Numbered from the stretch's first letter, positions 14,627 through 22,187 are shown. The stretch: 26,388 nt of DNA from PCC-7336 sp039817825 (GCA_039817825.1 JBCBVA010000046.1:1-26388), one strand, 5' to 3'. A program made the numbers and translations. Notes: generated from the sequence alone by a model not told the origin.

Positions 14627-15211
14627 CTATCCCACGATCAGTAAGGCGATCGCCGAAAATAACCCTCCAAAGATGTGCAGTACTTGATTGCCGGTAGCGA
14701 TTAAGGCAATGCCGAACCCCAGTGCCACCCCGTTCGACAGCACGGGATAGAGAAAGACGCGCCAATCCCGCATGGTAATGAACCAGTGGTAGACGAATAG
14801 TGCTGCCACGATGAGTTGGGGGATTTGCAACAGTGGCCCCTTCTCGCCATTGACTCCGTAGGCTAAGGGAACGGCGATGATGCAGGCGATCGCCAAGATA
14901 TCCGTCCACAACGCTTTTTTCAGTCCCATTGCAATCAGCCCCACCCCTGCGGTGATGAAGGTGTAGAATAAACGATTCAGTGCCGAAATTTGGCTGACGT
15001 AAATCCAGTTATCACCGATGTGCTCGGCAATTTCGTAGGAACTGGCGATGGCAAAGCAGGCGAACCCGCAGTAAATCAAAGGCAAAGACCGTAGTGGTAA
15101 AACGGTGCGATAAAACTCGCTACGTCGGGAAAAAATCCAAATGTTGAGAGCGGAGACAAGATAGACCGACAGGTGAGCGGCGACAATTGCGACGGTTAAG
15201 ACGGGTGACAT
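14627..15211 (-). CDS. Multi-pass membrane protein, unrecognised
   Basis: The 194-residue protein is hydrophobic almost throughout, with six to seven predicted helices. These start at VLTVAIVAAHLSVYLVSALN and end at HIFGGLFSAIALLIVG. Polar positions that stand out are SYEIAEHIGDNW between helices 2 and 3 and HWFITMRDW near the middle; together with a His in the last helix they could bind a metal or cofactor, but this is speculation. The ATG start is plausible without a strong ribosome binding site. It follows the aldo/keto reductase pair on the same strand after 72 bases and could be their operon partner. No family is recognised. Confidence 0.75.
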   Translation of the reverse strand: MSPVLTVAIVAAHLSVYLVSALNIWIFSRRSEFYRTVLPLRSLPLIYCGFACFAIASSYEIAEHIGDNWIYVSQISALNRLFYTFITAGVGLIAMGLKKALWTDILAIACIIAVPLAYGVNGEKGPLLQIPQLIVAALFVYHWFITMRDWRVFLYPVLSNGVALGFGIALIATGNQVLHIFGGLFSAIALLIVG

Positions 15212-15283
15212 GAGCAGACAAGTAGGAGTGAGGGGGTTGAGATAGCGAACTCGACAACAGATGCTCCAGCGAAATAGACACTG

Positions 15284-15823
15284 TCAGGGCATTTCAAAAT
15301 AGTCGAGATACCGCCGCACGTAGCGATTGTCACGATTGGCAGCGGCTTGCACTGCCTCCCAATGGGCCCCGAAACCGATGCGCTTGAGCAGTTTGGAATA
15401 TTCCTTGTATTCGTGCGGTATTTGCTCGTCCAATAGCATTTGTAAGATGCGGTTTCTCAGTCTGTTGATCTGTCCGCCTGTCAGCAGATGCCTCTGCTGT
15501 CGTAAGACTCGGGCGGTATTTGAGTGTAAGAGTCGGCCAAAGGGCTGCTTTTGACAATGTTCGATGAATTCAACTCCGATTTCGACACAGGCGCGATCGC
15601 CCTCTCGAATTCCAGCCACAATTGCATCCATCACCGGATAGACCCACTTCACCGCGCCATTCTTCGATACCGTCTCGCTTGGTTTAATGGTGCGAGGCTC
15701 CTCGACCCCCAGCAGCTTTGCGTACGTGCTGTAGCGTTCGATGATGGCCGATGCACTCCAGATTCCAGTGCCGTTGTAATCTCTTAGCTCGTAATCTTTT
15801 CCCCCGCCATCTCTAATCGCCAT
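15284..15823 (-). CDS. Unrecognised soluble protein coupled to the aldo/keto reductase
   Basis: The 179-residue protein is rich in Arg, Lys and aromatic residues. It opens with MAIRDGGGKDYELRDYNGTG, has a central segment VYPVMDAIVAGIREGDRACVEIGVEFIEHC, and ends YVRRYLDYFEMP. No membrane helix or metal motif is seen. Its start codon shares one base with the stop of the aldo/keto reductase gene (TGATG), so translation is very probably coupled, which points to a shared process. The basic helical second half (RVLRQQRHLLTGGQINRLRN) could bind nucleic acid or a protein partner, but no known domain was identified. Confidence 0.75.
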   Translation of the reverse strand: MAIRDGGGKDYELRDYNGTGIWSASAIIERYSTYAKLLGVEEPRTIKPSETVSKNGAVKWVYPVMDAIVAGIREGDRACVEIGVEFIEHCQKQPFGRLLHSNTARVLRQQRHLLTGGQINRLRNRILQMLLDEQIPHEYKEYSKLLKRIGFGAHWEAVQAAANRDNRYVRRYLDYFEMP

Positions 15824-17004
15824 CAGCTCTGGGATAGCCGCTTGACGGCTGCCCCCTTCAATAGTTCGTGAGCTTCTTTGAGATAGTCAGGGATGCGATC
15901 GCGGTGGGGACTGTTGGCCAAGCAATCTGCCAGCTTTCTCGCCGATACGTTTTCCGCTTTGCCTCCCGGAAACCAGTGACCGGCATTGGTGAGCAAGTTG
16001 TAGCGGGCCTTGCCGTACTCCACCATGTCGTAGGCCAAGATTAAATTACGCAGCCATAAAACTGTTGGAATATTGATACCGCCGGGGGTGCGATCGTGGG
16101 TGGGTAACCCCACATGCCACGTTTTCGCCCACTCCTCCCCAAATGTGTCCACCATGCGCTGCTCTAGCCGAGAGACGATGTCGGGCAAGATCTCTGCAGC
16201 GGTGTCCAGCAGTGGCAAGGCTTTCATGTGCTCGTCAAAGTCACTGGGGCGAGCAGCCCCCAGACTGAGGGTGTGTACCTGTGGGTGGGAGAGGCAAAAC
16301 AGGTCGTTAAACACCATGGGACTGAGGGGACGGCAGAGATCCACCAGACGCTGAGGGGGCTCGTACAGCCGTCCTCCTTTATCGGAAGGGCTGATGATGA
16401 ACACTCCCATGTCTTGCTGAGTAGCTGCAGCGATCGCCGGCCAATTGGTTTGGTTGATGTAATACCAATGCAAATTGACGTAATCGAAGCGCCCCGACTC
16501 GATTGCCCGCACAATCACATTGCAGGGGCCGTGGGTGGAGAAGCCGACGAATCGCACCTTTCCCTCTTGCACGAGTTGGCGAGCCACATCCATGCAACCG
16601 CCGGGCCGCAATGTTTGCTCGATGTGTTCGGGGGTATTGATGCCGTGAATACCCAATAAATCGACGTAATCGAGTTGTAGGTAACCCAGCGATTTTTCAA
16701 AGACCTGGCGGAACTGTCTCGGGTCGGCAGATGGTACCACCTTGGTCTGAACAATTAATTCGTGTCGTGGCAGCTTGGGCAATATGTAACCCAACTGCAT
16801 TTCAGACGATCCGTACCCCCGCGCCGTCTCAATGTGATTAATCCCGAGCTCTAATGCTCTGTGGATCGTTGCTTCTAAGTTTTGTTGGCCGGCTTCAGGC
16901 ACTTCATCGGGACGGATATCCTGCCATTTGTGCTGATAGCGCATTCCACCACAGCTAAAGACCGGCATTTGCAGTTCGGTTCGGCCAAAGCGGCGATATT
17001 GCAT
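15823..17004 (-). CDS. Aldo/keto reductase family protein
   Basis: This NADPH-linked oxidoreductase family reduces aldehydes and ketones. The start ATG at 17004 gives MQYRRFGRTELQMPVFSCGG, the usual N terminus; a frame extending to 17037 adds only eleven unlikely residues. The product has 393 residues. Of the catalytic tetrad, Tyr64 (ARGYGSSE), Lys88 (VQTKV) and His120 (LGIHG) are present, while the usual Asp is Glu59 (NHIETARGYG). The C-terminal portion beyond the barrel, from about residue 280, includes HDRTPGGINIPTVLWLRNLI; no C-terminal [4Fe-4S] cysteine cluster is present. It is translationally coupled to the downstream 179-residue protein. The substrate is unknown. Confidence 0.92.
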   Translation of the reverse strand: MQYRRFGRTELQMPVFSCGGMRYQHKWQDIRPDEVPEAGQQNLEATIHRALELGINHIETARGYGSSEMQLGYILPKLPRHELIVQTKVVPSADPRQFRQVFEKSLGYLQLDYVDLLGIHGINTPEHIEQTLRPGGCMDVARQLVQEGKVRFVGFSTHGPCNVIVRAIESGRFDYVNLHWYYINQTNWPAIAAATQQDMGVFIISPSDKGGRLYEPPQRLVDLCRPLSPMVFNDLFCLSHPQVHTLSLGAARPSDFDEHMKALPLLDTAAEILPDIVSRLEQRMVDTFGEEWAKTWHVGLPTHDRTPGGINIPTVLWLRNLILAYDMVEYGKARYNLLTNAGHWFPGGKAENVSARKLADCLANSPHRDRIPDYLKEAHELLKGAAVKRLSQS

Positions 17005-17114
17005 GCTTCGCTCTCGGTGCAAGGTCACAACTTGCAAGATTGTAACGAGTTCTCAGAATGGCGTCGGTGCTGAAGGGCGATCGGCTTCCCGCGTTCAATA
17101 GGGGTTACTCCAAA

Positions 17115-17308
17115 TGCCGGTCGGGCTAAACCGGCAGCAGGTTGTCTTTTCTATGGCGATCGCTGAGCGTGGTCGGGATTGAACTTGCGTGTTGACACAG
17201 ACATGCCCTGAGCAGGGCAGCACAAGCGACGGTAGGCATTCTAGAGAATGCGATGCAACATAGCTCACATTTCATGTAGTGGCGGAGCGAGATCCCTGGC
17301 ACTAGGGA
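17115..17308. other. Cluster of four inverted repeats in an intergenic region
   Basis: Four perfect stem pairs occur within 194 bases. TGCCGGT/ACCGGCA is at 17115-17136. TGCCCT/AGGGCA is at 17204-17219 and GCATTC/GAATGC at 17236-17251, each with a four-base loop. TCCCT/AGGGA is at 17293-17308. No reading frame of note overlaps them; a 69-codon minus-strand frame (17126-17335) has no recognisable content. The region lies upstream of the aldo/keto reductase on one side and 300 bases before the ferredoxin gene on the other. A small structured RNA is possible. The remaining 17038-17612 spacer shows only the A/T-rich ferredoxin upstream region. Confidence 0.45.
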
Positions 17309-17409
17309 ACACTTCACAACAGGTAGAGGAGTCACTACTGTTTAAGGCGATCGGAACGATTTGTAGCTTATAAGACTCAGAAATCGCGTTGATTAGATAG
17401 AATAGCTAC

Positions 17410-17433
17410 ACAATATTGTAAATATTTGTTACA
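17410..17433 (+). promoter_or_regulatory. A/T-rich dyads upstream of the ferredoxin gene
   Basis: ACAATATTGT (17410-17419) is a perfect palindrome. It overlaps TGTAA-N7-TTACA (17417-17433). Both sit in the most A/T-rich stretch near the ferredoxin gene, about 180 bases before its GTG. A promoter or operator is likely. The site resembles an NtcA box but its spacing is one base too long. Confidence 0.35.
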
Positions 17434-17612
17434 GTATTAATTAAGGTCGCTGAAACATGCGTTCACCAACAGGAGGCTCACTATCTAGTGGTGTGACCCC
17501 TGACGGACAGTAATGTTCCCGTACCGTGTGGTTGGGATATCAGCGATTGAGAGTTTTTAGAGAACTCCCCCCCCATTACCGATTGTTTGGCTGATTCCAC
17601 AAAGGAGATTCC

Positions 17613-17912
17613 GTGAGTTACAGCGTCAGGCTAATTAATGCTGAAACCGGGCTAGATAAAACCATTGCCGTCCCCGAAGGGGAATACATTCTGGACGTTG
17701 CAGAAGACACTGGTATTGATATTCCCTATTCCTGTCGGGCTGGAAAGTGCATCTCGTGTGTTGGCAGAGTGGAAAGTGGTGTTGTCAAGCAAGACCATGA
17801 TTTTCTCAAAGACAGTGAAGTGGCGGCTGGTTTTGTGCTCACATGCATGGCAGCTCCCCGCTCTGACTGTGTAATTTACACCGAGCAGGAAGATGCCCTA
17901 CTCGATCTGTAA
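17613..17912 (+). CDS. Plant-type [2Fe-2S] ferredoxin
   Basis: This soluble electron carrier takes electrons from photosystem I or other donors and hands them to reductases. The cluster ligands are Cys41, Cys46, Cys49 and Cys78 in SCRAGKCISCVGR and FVLTCMA. The length of 99 residues is standard. The main photosynthetic PetF usually reads CRAGACSTC; here Lys45 and Ile47 replace the small residues, so this is more likely a minor ferredoxin with a specialised partner or altered potential. The GTG start has AAAGGAG seven bases upstream. The gene stands alone and is followed by a stem (17934-17958) likely to terminate it. Its leader contains A/T-rich dyads that may be its control region. Confidence 0.95.
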   Translation: MSYSVRLINAETGLDKTIAVPEGEYILDVAEDTGIDIPYSCRAGKCISCVGRVESGVVKQDHDFLKDSEVAAGFVLTCMAAPRSDCVIYTEQEDALLDL

Positions 17913-17933
17913 CTACGGTCTGATTGCTTCGCC

Positions 17934-17958
17934 CTGAGATATAGCTTATTGGTCTCAG
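17934..17958 (+). terminator. Stem after the ferredoxin gene
   Basis: CTGAGA (17934-17939) and TCTCAG (17953-17958) pair around a 13-base loop, 22 bases after the ferredoxin stop. There is no long T-tract, so termination is inferred from position. Confidence 0.4.
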
Positions 17959-18008
17959 TTCACAATCAACGGTACTGTCTTAATCCTGCGCAGATGCGGA
18001 TTCATAGT

Positions 18009-18270
18009 GTGGTGGCCTCGTCGATGATATCGAGGTACCACTACTGTCCGCACTTGTGCTCTTTTATTTTTTTGGGGTACATCTTGCCGGTCATAGTCAC
18101 GGTGGCACTGTTTTGTAGCTGGCAGGGCTAACAAAAGTAAATAGTTTTGGCTAATCCAGAGCTGACGAGGGACTGTCTTGACGGCGATAAGTGTTTCAAC
18201 AGCTTATGGACAAGTCCTAAGTAATTTAGCGACATATCAAAATCGCAGATTCATGCCCTAGGGGGGCATG
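18009..18270 (+). promoter_or_regulatory. Structured leader upstream of the nickel/cobalt importer operon
   Basis: Three inverted repeats precede the operon. At 18009-18041 GTGGT and CCTCG pair with CGAGG and ACCAC, interrupted by a small internal loop; a T-rich run (18061-18073) follows 20 bases later. At 18187-18207 ATAAG-TGT pairs with ACA-G-CTTAT around TTCA, with one bulged G. At 18252-18270 CATGCCC pairs with GGGCATG around five bases, 18-62 bases before the possible first start codons. No cobalamin riboswitch box or NikR half-site was recognised. A metal-responsive leader or operator is possible. Confidence 0.4.
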
Positions 18271-18332
18271 TCCGTCGTCTGGAACTTGTGCCATTATCGC
18301 CTGTAATGCTGGCTGAACTTCTGTTTTGGCTG

Positions 18333-18992
18333 ATGAAGAGGGGGGGCAAGCCGGAGGATATGACAGGAAGGTGGCTGGTGAGAATTTGCCATTGGAAATA
18401 TAGCGCACTCTGCGGAATAGGGATGGGATTGGGGATGTTAATCGCCGTCCCTACTGCATGGGCTCACGGTATTAATGTCACCCACGGCGCTGGTGAAGCC
18501 GTGCGAGTGCAAGCATCGTTTGACTCGGGAGCGCCGATGGCTGCAGCACAGGTATCGGTGTTTGCTCCAGGTGATTTAGAGACACCGTGGATAACCGGCA
18601 CCACCGATCCTGCGGGCAATTTCGCGTTCGTCCCCGATGTGACTCAAGCCGGACGCTGGGAAGTTCAAGTGCGCTTGGCCGGTCACGGGGAGATTGTATA
18701 TGTACCTGTGGAGGGAGACACCGCTGTTGCCGATGCGTCTACTCATTCATCGACTTCATCGAGATCGGCGATTGCAGAGGGTTCTGAATCTGAATGGGTA
18801 GAGTCGCCCCCCCGGAGATCTCCTTCGCTCGCCGTTGCCTCTCCTCCGCGAGCGCCGGCAGGGCTATCCCTCCGTCAGAAACTGGTGATGGGGGCAGTGT
18901 TTGCATGGGGGTGTTTGGGGACTGCCCTGTATGTCAAGCGGGGCAATGGCCCTAACCCGAGAAAGCCCCCTCAGCCGGGAGACCTTGCCTAA
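18333..18992 (+). CDS. Accessory membrane-anchored protein of an ECF nickel/cobalt importer (NikL/CbiL-like)
   Basis: The product has a hydrophobic N-terminal segment (ALCGIGMGLGMLIAVPTAWA), probably a signal peptide ending AWA-HG. This is followed by an Ig-like or carboxypeptidase-regulatory-like extracytoplasmic domain (VSVFAPGDLETPW ... GTTDPAGNFAFVPD ... GRWEVQVRLAGHGEIV), a Ser/Pro-rich linker, and a C-terminal helix (VMGAVFAWGCLGTALYV) with a basic tail. Such proteins accompany CbiM/NikM in nickel and cobalt importers, and a His right after the cleavage site could bind metal. The start is uncertain: GTG 18288, ATG 18333 or ATG 18360; 18333 is chosen only as the earliest ATG. The stop overlaps the cbiM start by one base (TAATG), so the two are translationally coupled. 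Confidence 0.75.
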   Translation: MKRGGKPEDMTGRWLVRICHWKYSALCGIGMGLGMLIAVPTAWAHGINVTHGAGEAVRVQASFDSGAPMAAAQVSVFAPGDLETPWITGTTDPAGNFAFVPDVTQAGRWEVQVRLAGHGEIVYVPVEGDTAVADASTHSSTSSRSAIAEGSESEWVESPPRRSPSLAVASPPRAPAGLSLRQKLVMGAVFAWGCLGTALYVKRGNGPNPRKPPQPGDLA

Positions 18993-19690
18993 TGCATATC
19001 CCCGATGGTTTTTTGCCGGTGCCAGTGTGGGTGGGGGGCTACGCGATCTCGGGCACCGCTCTGTGGCTATCCCTCCGTCAGATCGATCGCTTACCCAATC
19101 CGCAAGAGGGCGTCCCTAAAGCCTCGCTGCTGACTGCGGCTTTTTTTGTTGCCTCGTGGATCCATATTCCGATTCCACCCGTCAGCGTTCATCTCATGCT
19201 GAATGGACTGATGGGAGTGTTGCTGGGGCCGTTTGCCTTTCCGGCCATTGCCATTGGGCTATTTTTTCAGGCGGTCCTGTTTCAGCATGGCGGGCTCTCC
19301 ACATTGGGGATTAATGCTGCCGTTCTGGGGATTCCGGCCATGCTGGCGTCTCAACTGTATCGATTGAGATGGCGGCTTTCTAGGCGCAGTCAGCCGTCAG
19401 AACAGTGGGGGGCAGAACAGTGGGGGCCAGACTTGGCCGCCAAACAGCGCTGGGTCACTGGGGCGGTGGCTGCGGTGGCTGGAGCGAGCGGTTTGCTGCT
19501 GTCGGCGTTGGTATTTTGTGTGTTGTTGATTGCCGTGATTCCTGCCTCTGTTGACGTGCAGGCCGAGCGGATTGCGATCGCCACGCTGACGGTAGCTCAC
19601 CTGCCGGTAGCGGTAGTGGAAGGGGCGATGACAGCAGCTATTGTGCTGTTTTTAGAGCGGGTTAAGCCCACTCTGCTGCAACAGTTGTGA
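18992..19690 (+). CDS. cbiM: ECF transporter substrate-binding component CbiM/NikM
   Basis: CbiM is the S component that captures Co(II) or Ni(II) in the membrane. The N terminus MHIPDGFLP is diagnostic: in this family the amino terminus and His2 bind the metal, so the start at 18992 is firm. A further ligand His is in VSVHLMLNGLMG. The protein has 232 residues and about six helices. A five-residue duplication, EQWGA then EQWGP, in a cytoplasmic or loop segment near residue 137 comes from a 15-bp tandem repeat (19398-19427). The gene follows its accessory partner with a one-base overlap and precedes cbiQ. Nickel and cobalt cannot be told apart from the sequence; the accessory partner leans towards nickel. 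Confidence 0.93.
   Translation: MHIPDGFLPVPVWVGGYAISGTALWLSLRQIDRLPNPQEGVPKASLLTAAFFVASWIHIPIPPVSVHLMLNGLMGVLLGPFAFPAIAIGLFFQAVLFQHGGLSTLGINAAVLGIPAMLASQLYRLRWRLSRRSQPSEQWGAEQWGPDLAAKQRWVTGAVAAVAGASGLLLSALVFCVLLIAVIPASVDVQAERIAIATLTVAHLPVAVVEGAMTAAIVLFLERVKPTLLQQL
19398..19427 (+). repeat. 15-bp in-frame tandem duplication inside cbiM
   Basis: CAGAACAGTGGGGGG (19398-19412) is followed by CAGAACAGTGGGGGC (19413-19427). The duplication is in frame and adds five residues (EQWGA/EQWGP) to a linker between hydrophobic helices, where length changes would be tolerated. Confidence 0.85.
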
Positions 19691-19711
19691 GTTTTGGGGG
19701 ACGAATCTCGG

Positions 19712-20494
19712 ATGAAATCCATTGCGATTGATACCTACAGCCATCTGGATTCCCCCCTGCACCGGTGGGATGCCCGCGCCAAGTTGATTGGATTGTTTGC
19801 CATCATGCTGGCGTTTGCCAGCATTCAGCAGTTAGTGCTGTTGCCGCTGCTGTTGTTCCTGAGTGGACTGGCGTATTGGTGCTCGAAATTGCCCTGGCAC
19901 TTCTGGCGAGATCGACTGCGTTGGCCCGGTCGCTTGCTGTTCCTGCTGGCGTTGGTGCTGCCATTTGCTGGAGGGGGTGTTGAATGGCTGCGGTTGGGGC
20001 CGATGGCTGTTTATGAAGACGGGGTGTTGGCGCTGCTGCAAATTGCGACTCGCGCCATCTCGATTCTGACAGTAGGGTTGGTGTTGTTTGGAACCACCCC
20101 GTTCCCCACCCTAATTTCTGCTGCGCGATCGCTGGGGTTACCGGCCATCTTGGCCGACATGGTGTTGCTCACGTACCGCTATCTCTTCGATTTGGGGAGC
20201 ACGCTCGACACCATGCAAACTGCCCTCCGTCTGAGGGGATTGCGCATTACTCGACTGAAGCGATCGCAAATTCCTGTGGTTGCCGGATTGATTGGCTCGC
20301 TGCTGGTGCGCAGCTACGACCAGTCCGAGCGAATTTACAGTGCTATGCGGTTGCGAGGTTACGGAACTGTTGCTCAGCGCCAAGCTCGTTTGTGGCCCTC
20401 CCGCCGTCACGTGTGGGGGACGGGGATGGCACTGGCGATCGCTGTTGGCCTGCTATCCGTTGAGTGGGTGTGGAGCGTGTTTCCGCTGGTGTGA
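19712..20494 (+). CDS. cbiQ: ECF transporter transmembrane component CbiQ
   Basis: CbiQ couples ATP hydrolysis by CbiO to metal release from CbiM. The 260-residue protein has five or so hydrophobic helices, including LIGLFAIMLAFASIQQLVLL and GRLLFLLALVLPFAGGG. It carries the two Arg-containing coupling helices of the T component (TALRLRGLRITR and SAMRLRGYGTV). The ATG at 19712 is preferred to an in-frame TTG at 19694; a G-rich ribosome binding site (GGGGGA) lies before it and MKSIAIDTYSHLDSPLHRWD is a typical start. It follows cbiM after 21 bases and precedes cbiO in the same operon. Confidence 0.9.
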   Translation: MKSIAIDTYSHLDSPLHRWDARAKLIGLFAIMLAFASIQQLVLLPLLLFLSGLAYWCSKLPWHFWRDRLRWPGRLLFLLALVLPFAGGGVEWLRLGPMAVYEDGVLALLQIATRAISILTVGLVLFGTTPFPTLISAARSLGLPAILADMVLLTYRYLFDLGSTLDTMQTALRLRGLRITRLKRSQIPVVAGLIGSLLVRSYDQSERIYSAMRLRGYGTVAQRQARLWPSRRHVWGTGMALAIAVGLLSVEWVWSVFPLV

Positions 20495-20587
20495 CAACCG
20501 TTCGTCTGGGCTATCCCTGTTTTAGATTGTCCCTGCTTGGGGCACACTCGCCTCCCTCACTCGTCCTGTCCTTTGCTTTTGCTTGCC

Positions 20588-21466
20588 ATGACCGCGCTTT
20601 CTCCTCGTCCCCAGTCTACTTACCCTAAATCGGCTAATGATGTCACCCTCTCAGAGGTTGTTGTTGGTCTGGATTGTCCGCAGCCCCGCCCGATTGCCCT
20701 GTCGGTACGGGGGTTGTGTTTTGACTATGACGATGGGTCTGGTACTCATAAAGCGTCCGTCCTCAATCATTTGGACTTGACGGTGTATAAGGGCGATCGC
20801 GTGGGTGTGATTGGCTGCAATGGGGTGGGCAAAACAACGTTATTTCATTCCATCTGTGGGGTGCTGACCCCTACGGCTGGGGCGATCGAGCTATTCGAGC
20901 GGCCCGTGCAACCGGGACAGTTTTCTCACGATGTGGGGCTGGTGTTTCAGAACCCCAACGATCAGTTGTTTTCGGCGCGGGTGTGGGACGATATTGCCTT
21001 TGGGCCTCAAAACATGGGGCTGCCGAATGAGGACATTAGCCGCAGAGTGCAACATGTGATGCAGGTGACGGGCACGCAATCGCTGGCCGAGCGCCCGCCC
21101 CACCAATTGTCGGGGGGCCAAAAACGCATGGTGGCGATCGCCAGTATCTTAGCCATGCAGCCCAAGCTGACGATTTTTGATGAACCCAGCGCTAACCTAG
21201 ATTGTCGGTCTCGCCGTCGCTTGATTCATTTCTTGCAGGAGATGTCTCAGACTATTCTGTTGGCCTCTCACGACCTCGAACTGGTGCTGGAGGTGTGCGA
21301 TCGAGTGGTGATTTTGGATGGCGGGCAGGTGGTGGCGGATGGACCTGTGCGACAGATGATGGCCAATCGCGACATGATGGAACGCTACGGTCTGGAATGC
21401 CCGCACTCCTTGACCCACACCCACAACGATCCCGCGCAGAACGCTTCGCAAAATGCCGTACACTGA
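20588..21466 (+). CDS. cbiO: ECF transporter ATP-binding component CbiO
   Basis: CbiO powers nickel or cobalt uptake. All ABC ATPase motifs are present in order: Walker A GVIGCNGVGKTTLFHS, Q-loop GLVFQNPNDQLFSARVWDD, signature QLSGGQKRMVAIAS, Walker B LTIFDEPSANLD, and the switch His in LLASHDLELV. The ATG at 20588 gives 292 residues with a 40-residue leader; a TTG-started frame from 20537 adds seventeen residues of unlikely sequence. The last gene of the importer operon, it ends with a His-rich tail (HSLTHTHNDP), which may bind metal. petN starts 30 bases after the stop. Confidence 0.93.
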   Translation: MTALSPRPQSTYPKSANDVTLSEVVVGLDCPQPRPIALSVRGLCFDYDDGSGTHKASVLNHLDLTVYKGDRVGVIGCNGVGKTTLFHSICGVLTPTAGAIELFERPVQPGQFSHDVGLVFQNPNDQLFSARVWDDIAFGPQNMGLPNEDISRRVQHVMQVTGTQSLAERPPHQLSGGQKRMVAIASILAMQPKLTIFDEPSANLDCRSRRRLIHFLQEMSQTILLASHDLELVLEVCDRVVILDGGQVVADGPVRQMMANRDMMERYGLECPHSLTHTHNDPAQNASQNAVH

Positions 21467-21496
21467 ATTCGTCTGACGCATCGGTTTATTACATCT

Positions 21497-21586
21497 ATGG
21501 ATATCGTTACCCTCGGCTGGGCTGCCGTTCTAGCATTTTTTGTGTTCTCTATCTCCTTCGTTGTATGGGGTCGTGGTGGCATGTAA
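21497..21586 (+). CDS. petN: Cytochrome b6f complex subunit PetN (VIII)
   Basis: PetN is a 29-residue single-helix subunit needed for assembly and stability of the cytochrome b6f complex, which carries electrons between the photosystems. The frame reads MDIVTLGWAAVLAFF and then a helix ending SISFVVWGRGGM, matching the family in length, the MDIxTLGW start and the VVWGR end. The ATG is at 21497 and the TAA at 21584-21586. It lies 30 bases after cbiO, but probably has its own promoter, because b6f genes are constitutively strong; this is inference. Confidence 0.95.
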   Translation: MDIVTLGWAAVLAFFVFSISFVVWGRGGM

Positions 21587-21614
21587 TGCCCCTGGTGCTG
21601 TGCTCGATCGAGTC

Positions 21615-21671
21615 ACCACGATGTGGTTTAGACACGTCGAACGACTTGAGTGAAGCCCAGCATTGACTGGG
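21615..21671 (+). terminator. Hairpins after petN
   Basis: Two small stems follow the petN stop. ACCAC/GTGGT with a three-base loop lies at 21615-21627. CCCAG/CTGGG with a six-base loop lies at 21656-21671. Neither has a full T-tract. Either could end the petN transcript. Confidence 0.4.
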
Positions 21672-21789
21672 GGTAGACGCTACATTTTACTCGGGATCCT
21701 CGAACCTGTAGCGATCGACTCCCCAGACTGACATTAGATAACTGACTATTAAAAATTGATTATCGAGGCCAACTGTTGAGGACAATCGA

Positions 21790-21945
21790 ATGTCTCCCGA
21801 ATCCATGTCTGCCCTAGTGCAACAGGTTGCTTTTGGTCTGCTCATCCTGCTGTTGGGGGGAGTGACGCTAGGGGTAGGATATTTGACTGTGTCTGACAGG
21901 CGCGATCGCCAGCGTCGCAAGCAGTCGTCCCCATCGCGGAAATAA
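21790..21945 (+). CDS. Small single-helix membrane protein, unrecognised
   Basis: A 51-codon frame from ATG 21790 to TAA 21945. The peptide starts MSPESMSALVQQV, has one transmembrane helix (AFGLLILLLGGVTLGVGYL) and a very basic tail (SDRRDRQRRKQSS). By the positive-inside rule the N terminus is outside or in the lumen. The layout, one helix followed by a DRR-type basic tail, resembles the tiny accessory subunits of thylakoid complexes, but no specific match (PsbX, NdhP, NdhQ) could be shown. It lies between petN and plsX on the same strand. A hairpin follows the stop. The coding claim rests on the clean helix-plus-basic-tail pattern. Confidence 0.65.
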   Translation: MSPESMSALVQQVAFGLLILLLGGVTLGVGYLTVSDRRDRQRRKQSSPSRK

Positions 21946-21970
21946 GGGTTGTTGCTCCTTGATTTCTGTC

Positions 21971-21985
21971 CCCCATTGGATGGGG
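21971..21985 (+). terminator. Strong hairpin after the small membrane protein gene
   Basis: CCCCAT (21971-21976) and ATGGGG (21980-21985) form a perfect six-base stem with a three-base loop, 25 bases after the stop at 21945. No T-tract follows. Confidence 0.5.
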
Positions 21986-22187
21986 AACGATCAGGCTATT
22001 GGCTTAAGTGTCTTGACTCTGATTCTTCGTCGTTTCAGCCTGAGAGTTGCGTTCGATCGGCTGTAAGTTAGACAGGTGAGTAGCTTGGAGCTGCCGATAC
22101 CTTGGCTGCAAAATGTCACTCTCTGATACGATCTGGGTGACCCTGTCTTAAGTTATGCAAACAGTCAAACGCTGCGAGGTATAGCGG

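Noticed and set aside
17417..17433. NtcA-type site before the ferredoxin gene
   Set aside because: The spacing between GTA and TAC is nine bases, not the required eight, so it is reported only as a dyad.
18101..18115. Cobalamin riboswitch B12 box upstream of the importer
   Set aside because: The nearest string is GTGGCACTG, not the GCCACTG box, and the expected neighbouring elements were not seen.
17949..18131. 60-codon frame with a hydrophobic end after the ferredoxin gene
   Set aside because: It overlaps the strong hairpin at 18009-18041 and lacks an ATG near a ribosome binding site; the hydrophobic tail may be chance in an A/T-rich stretch.
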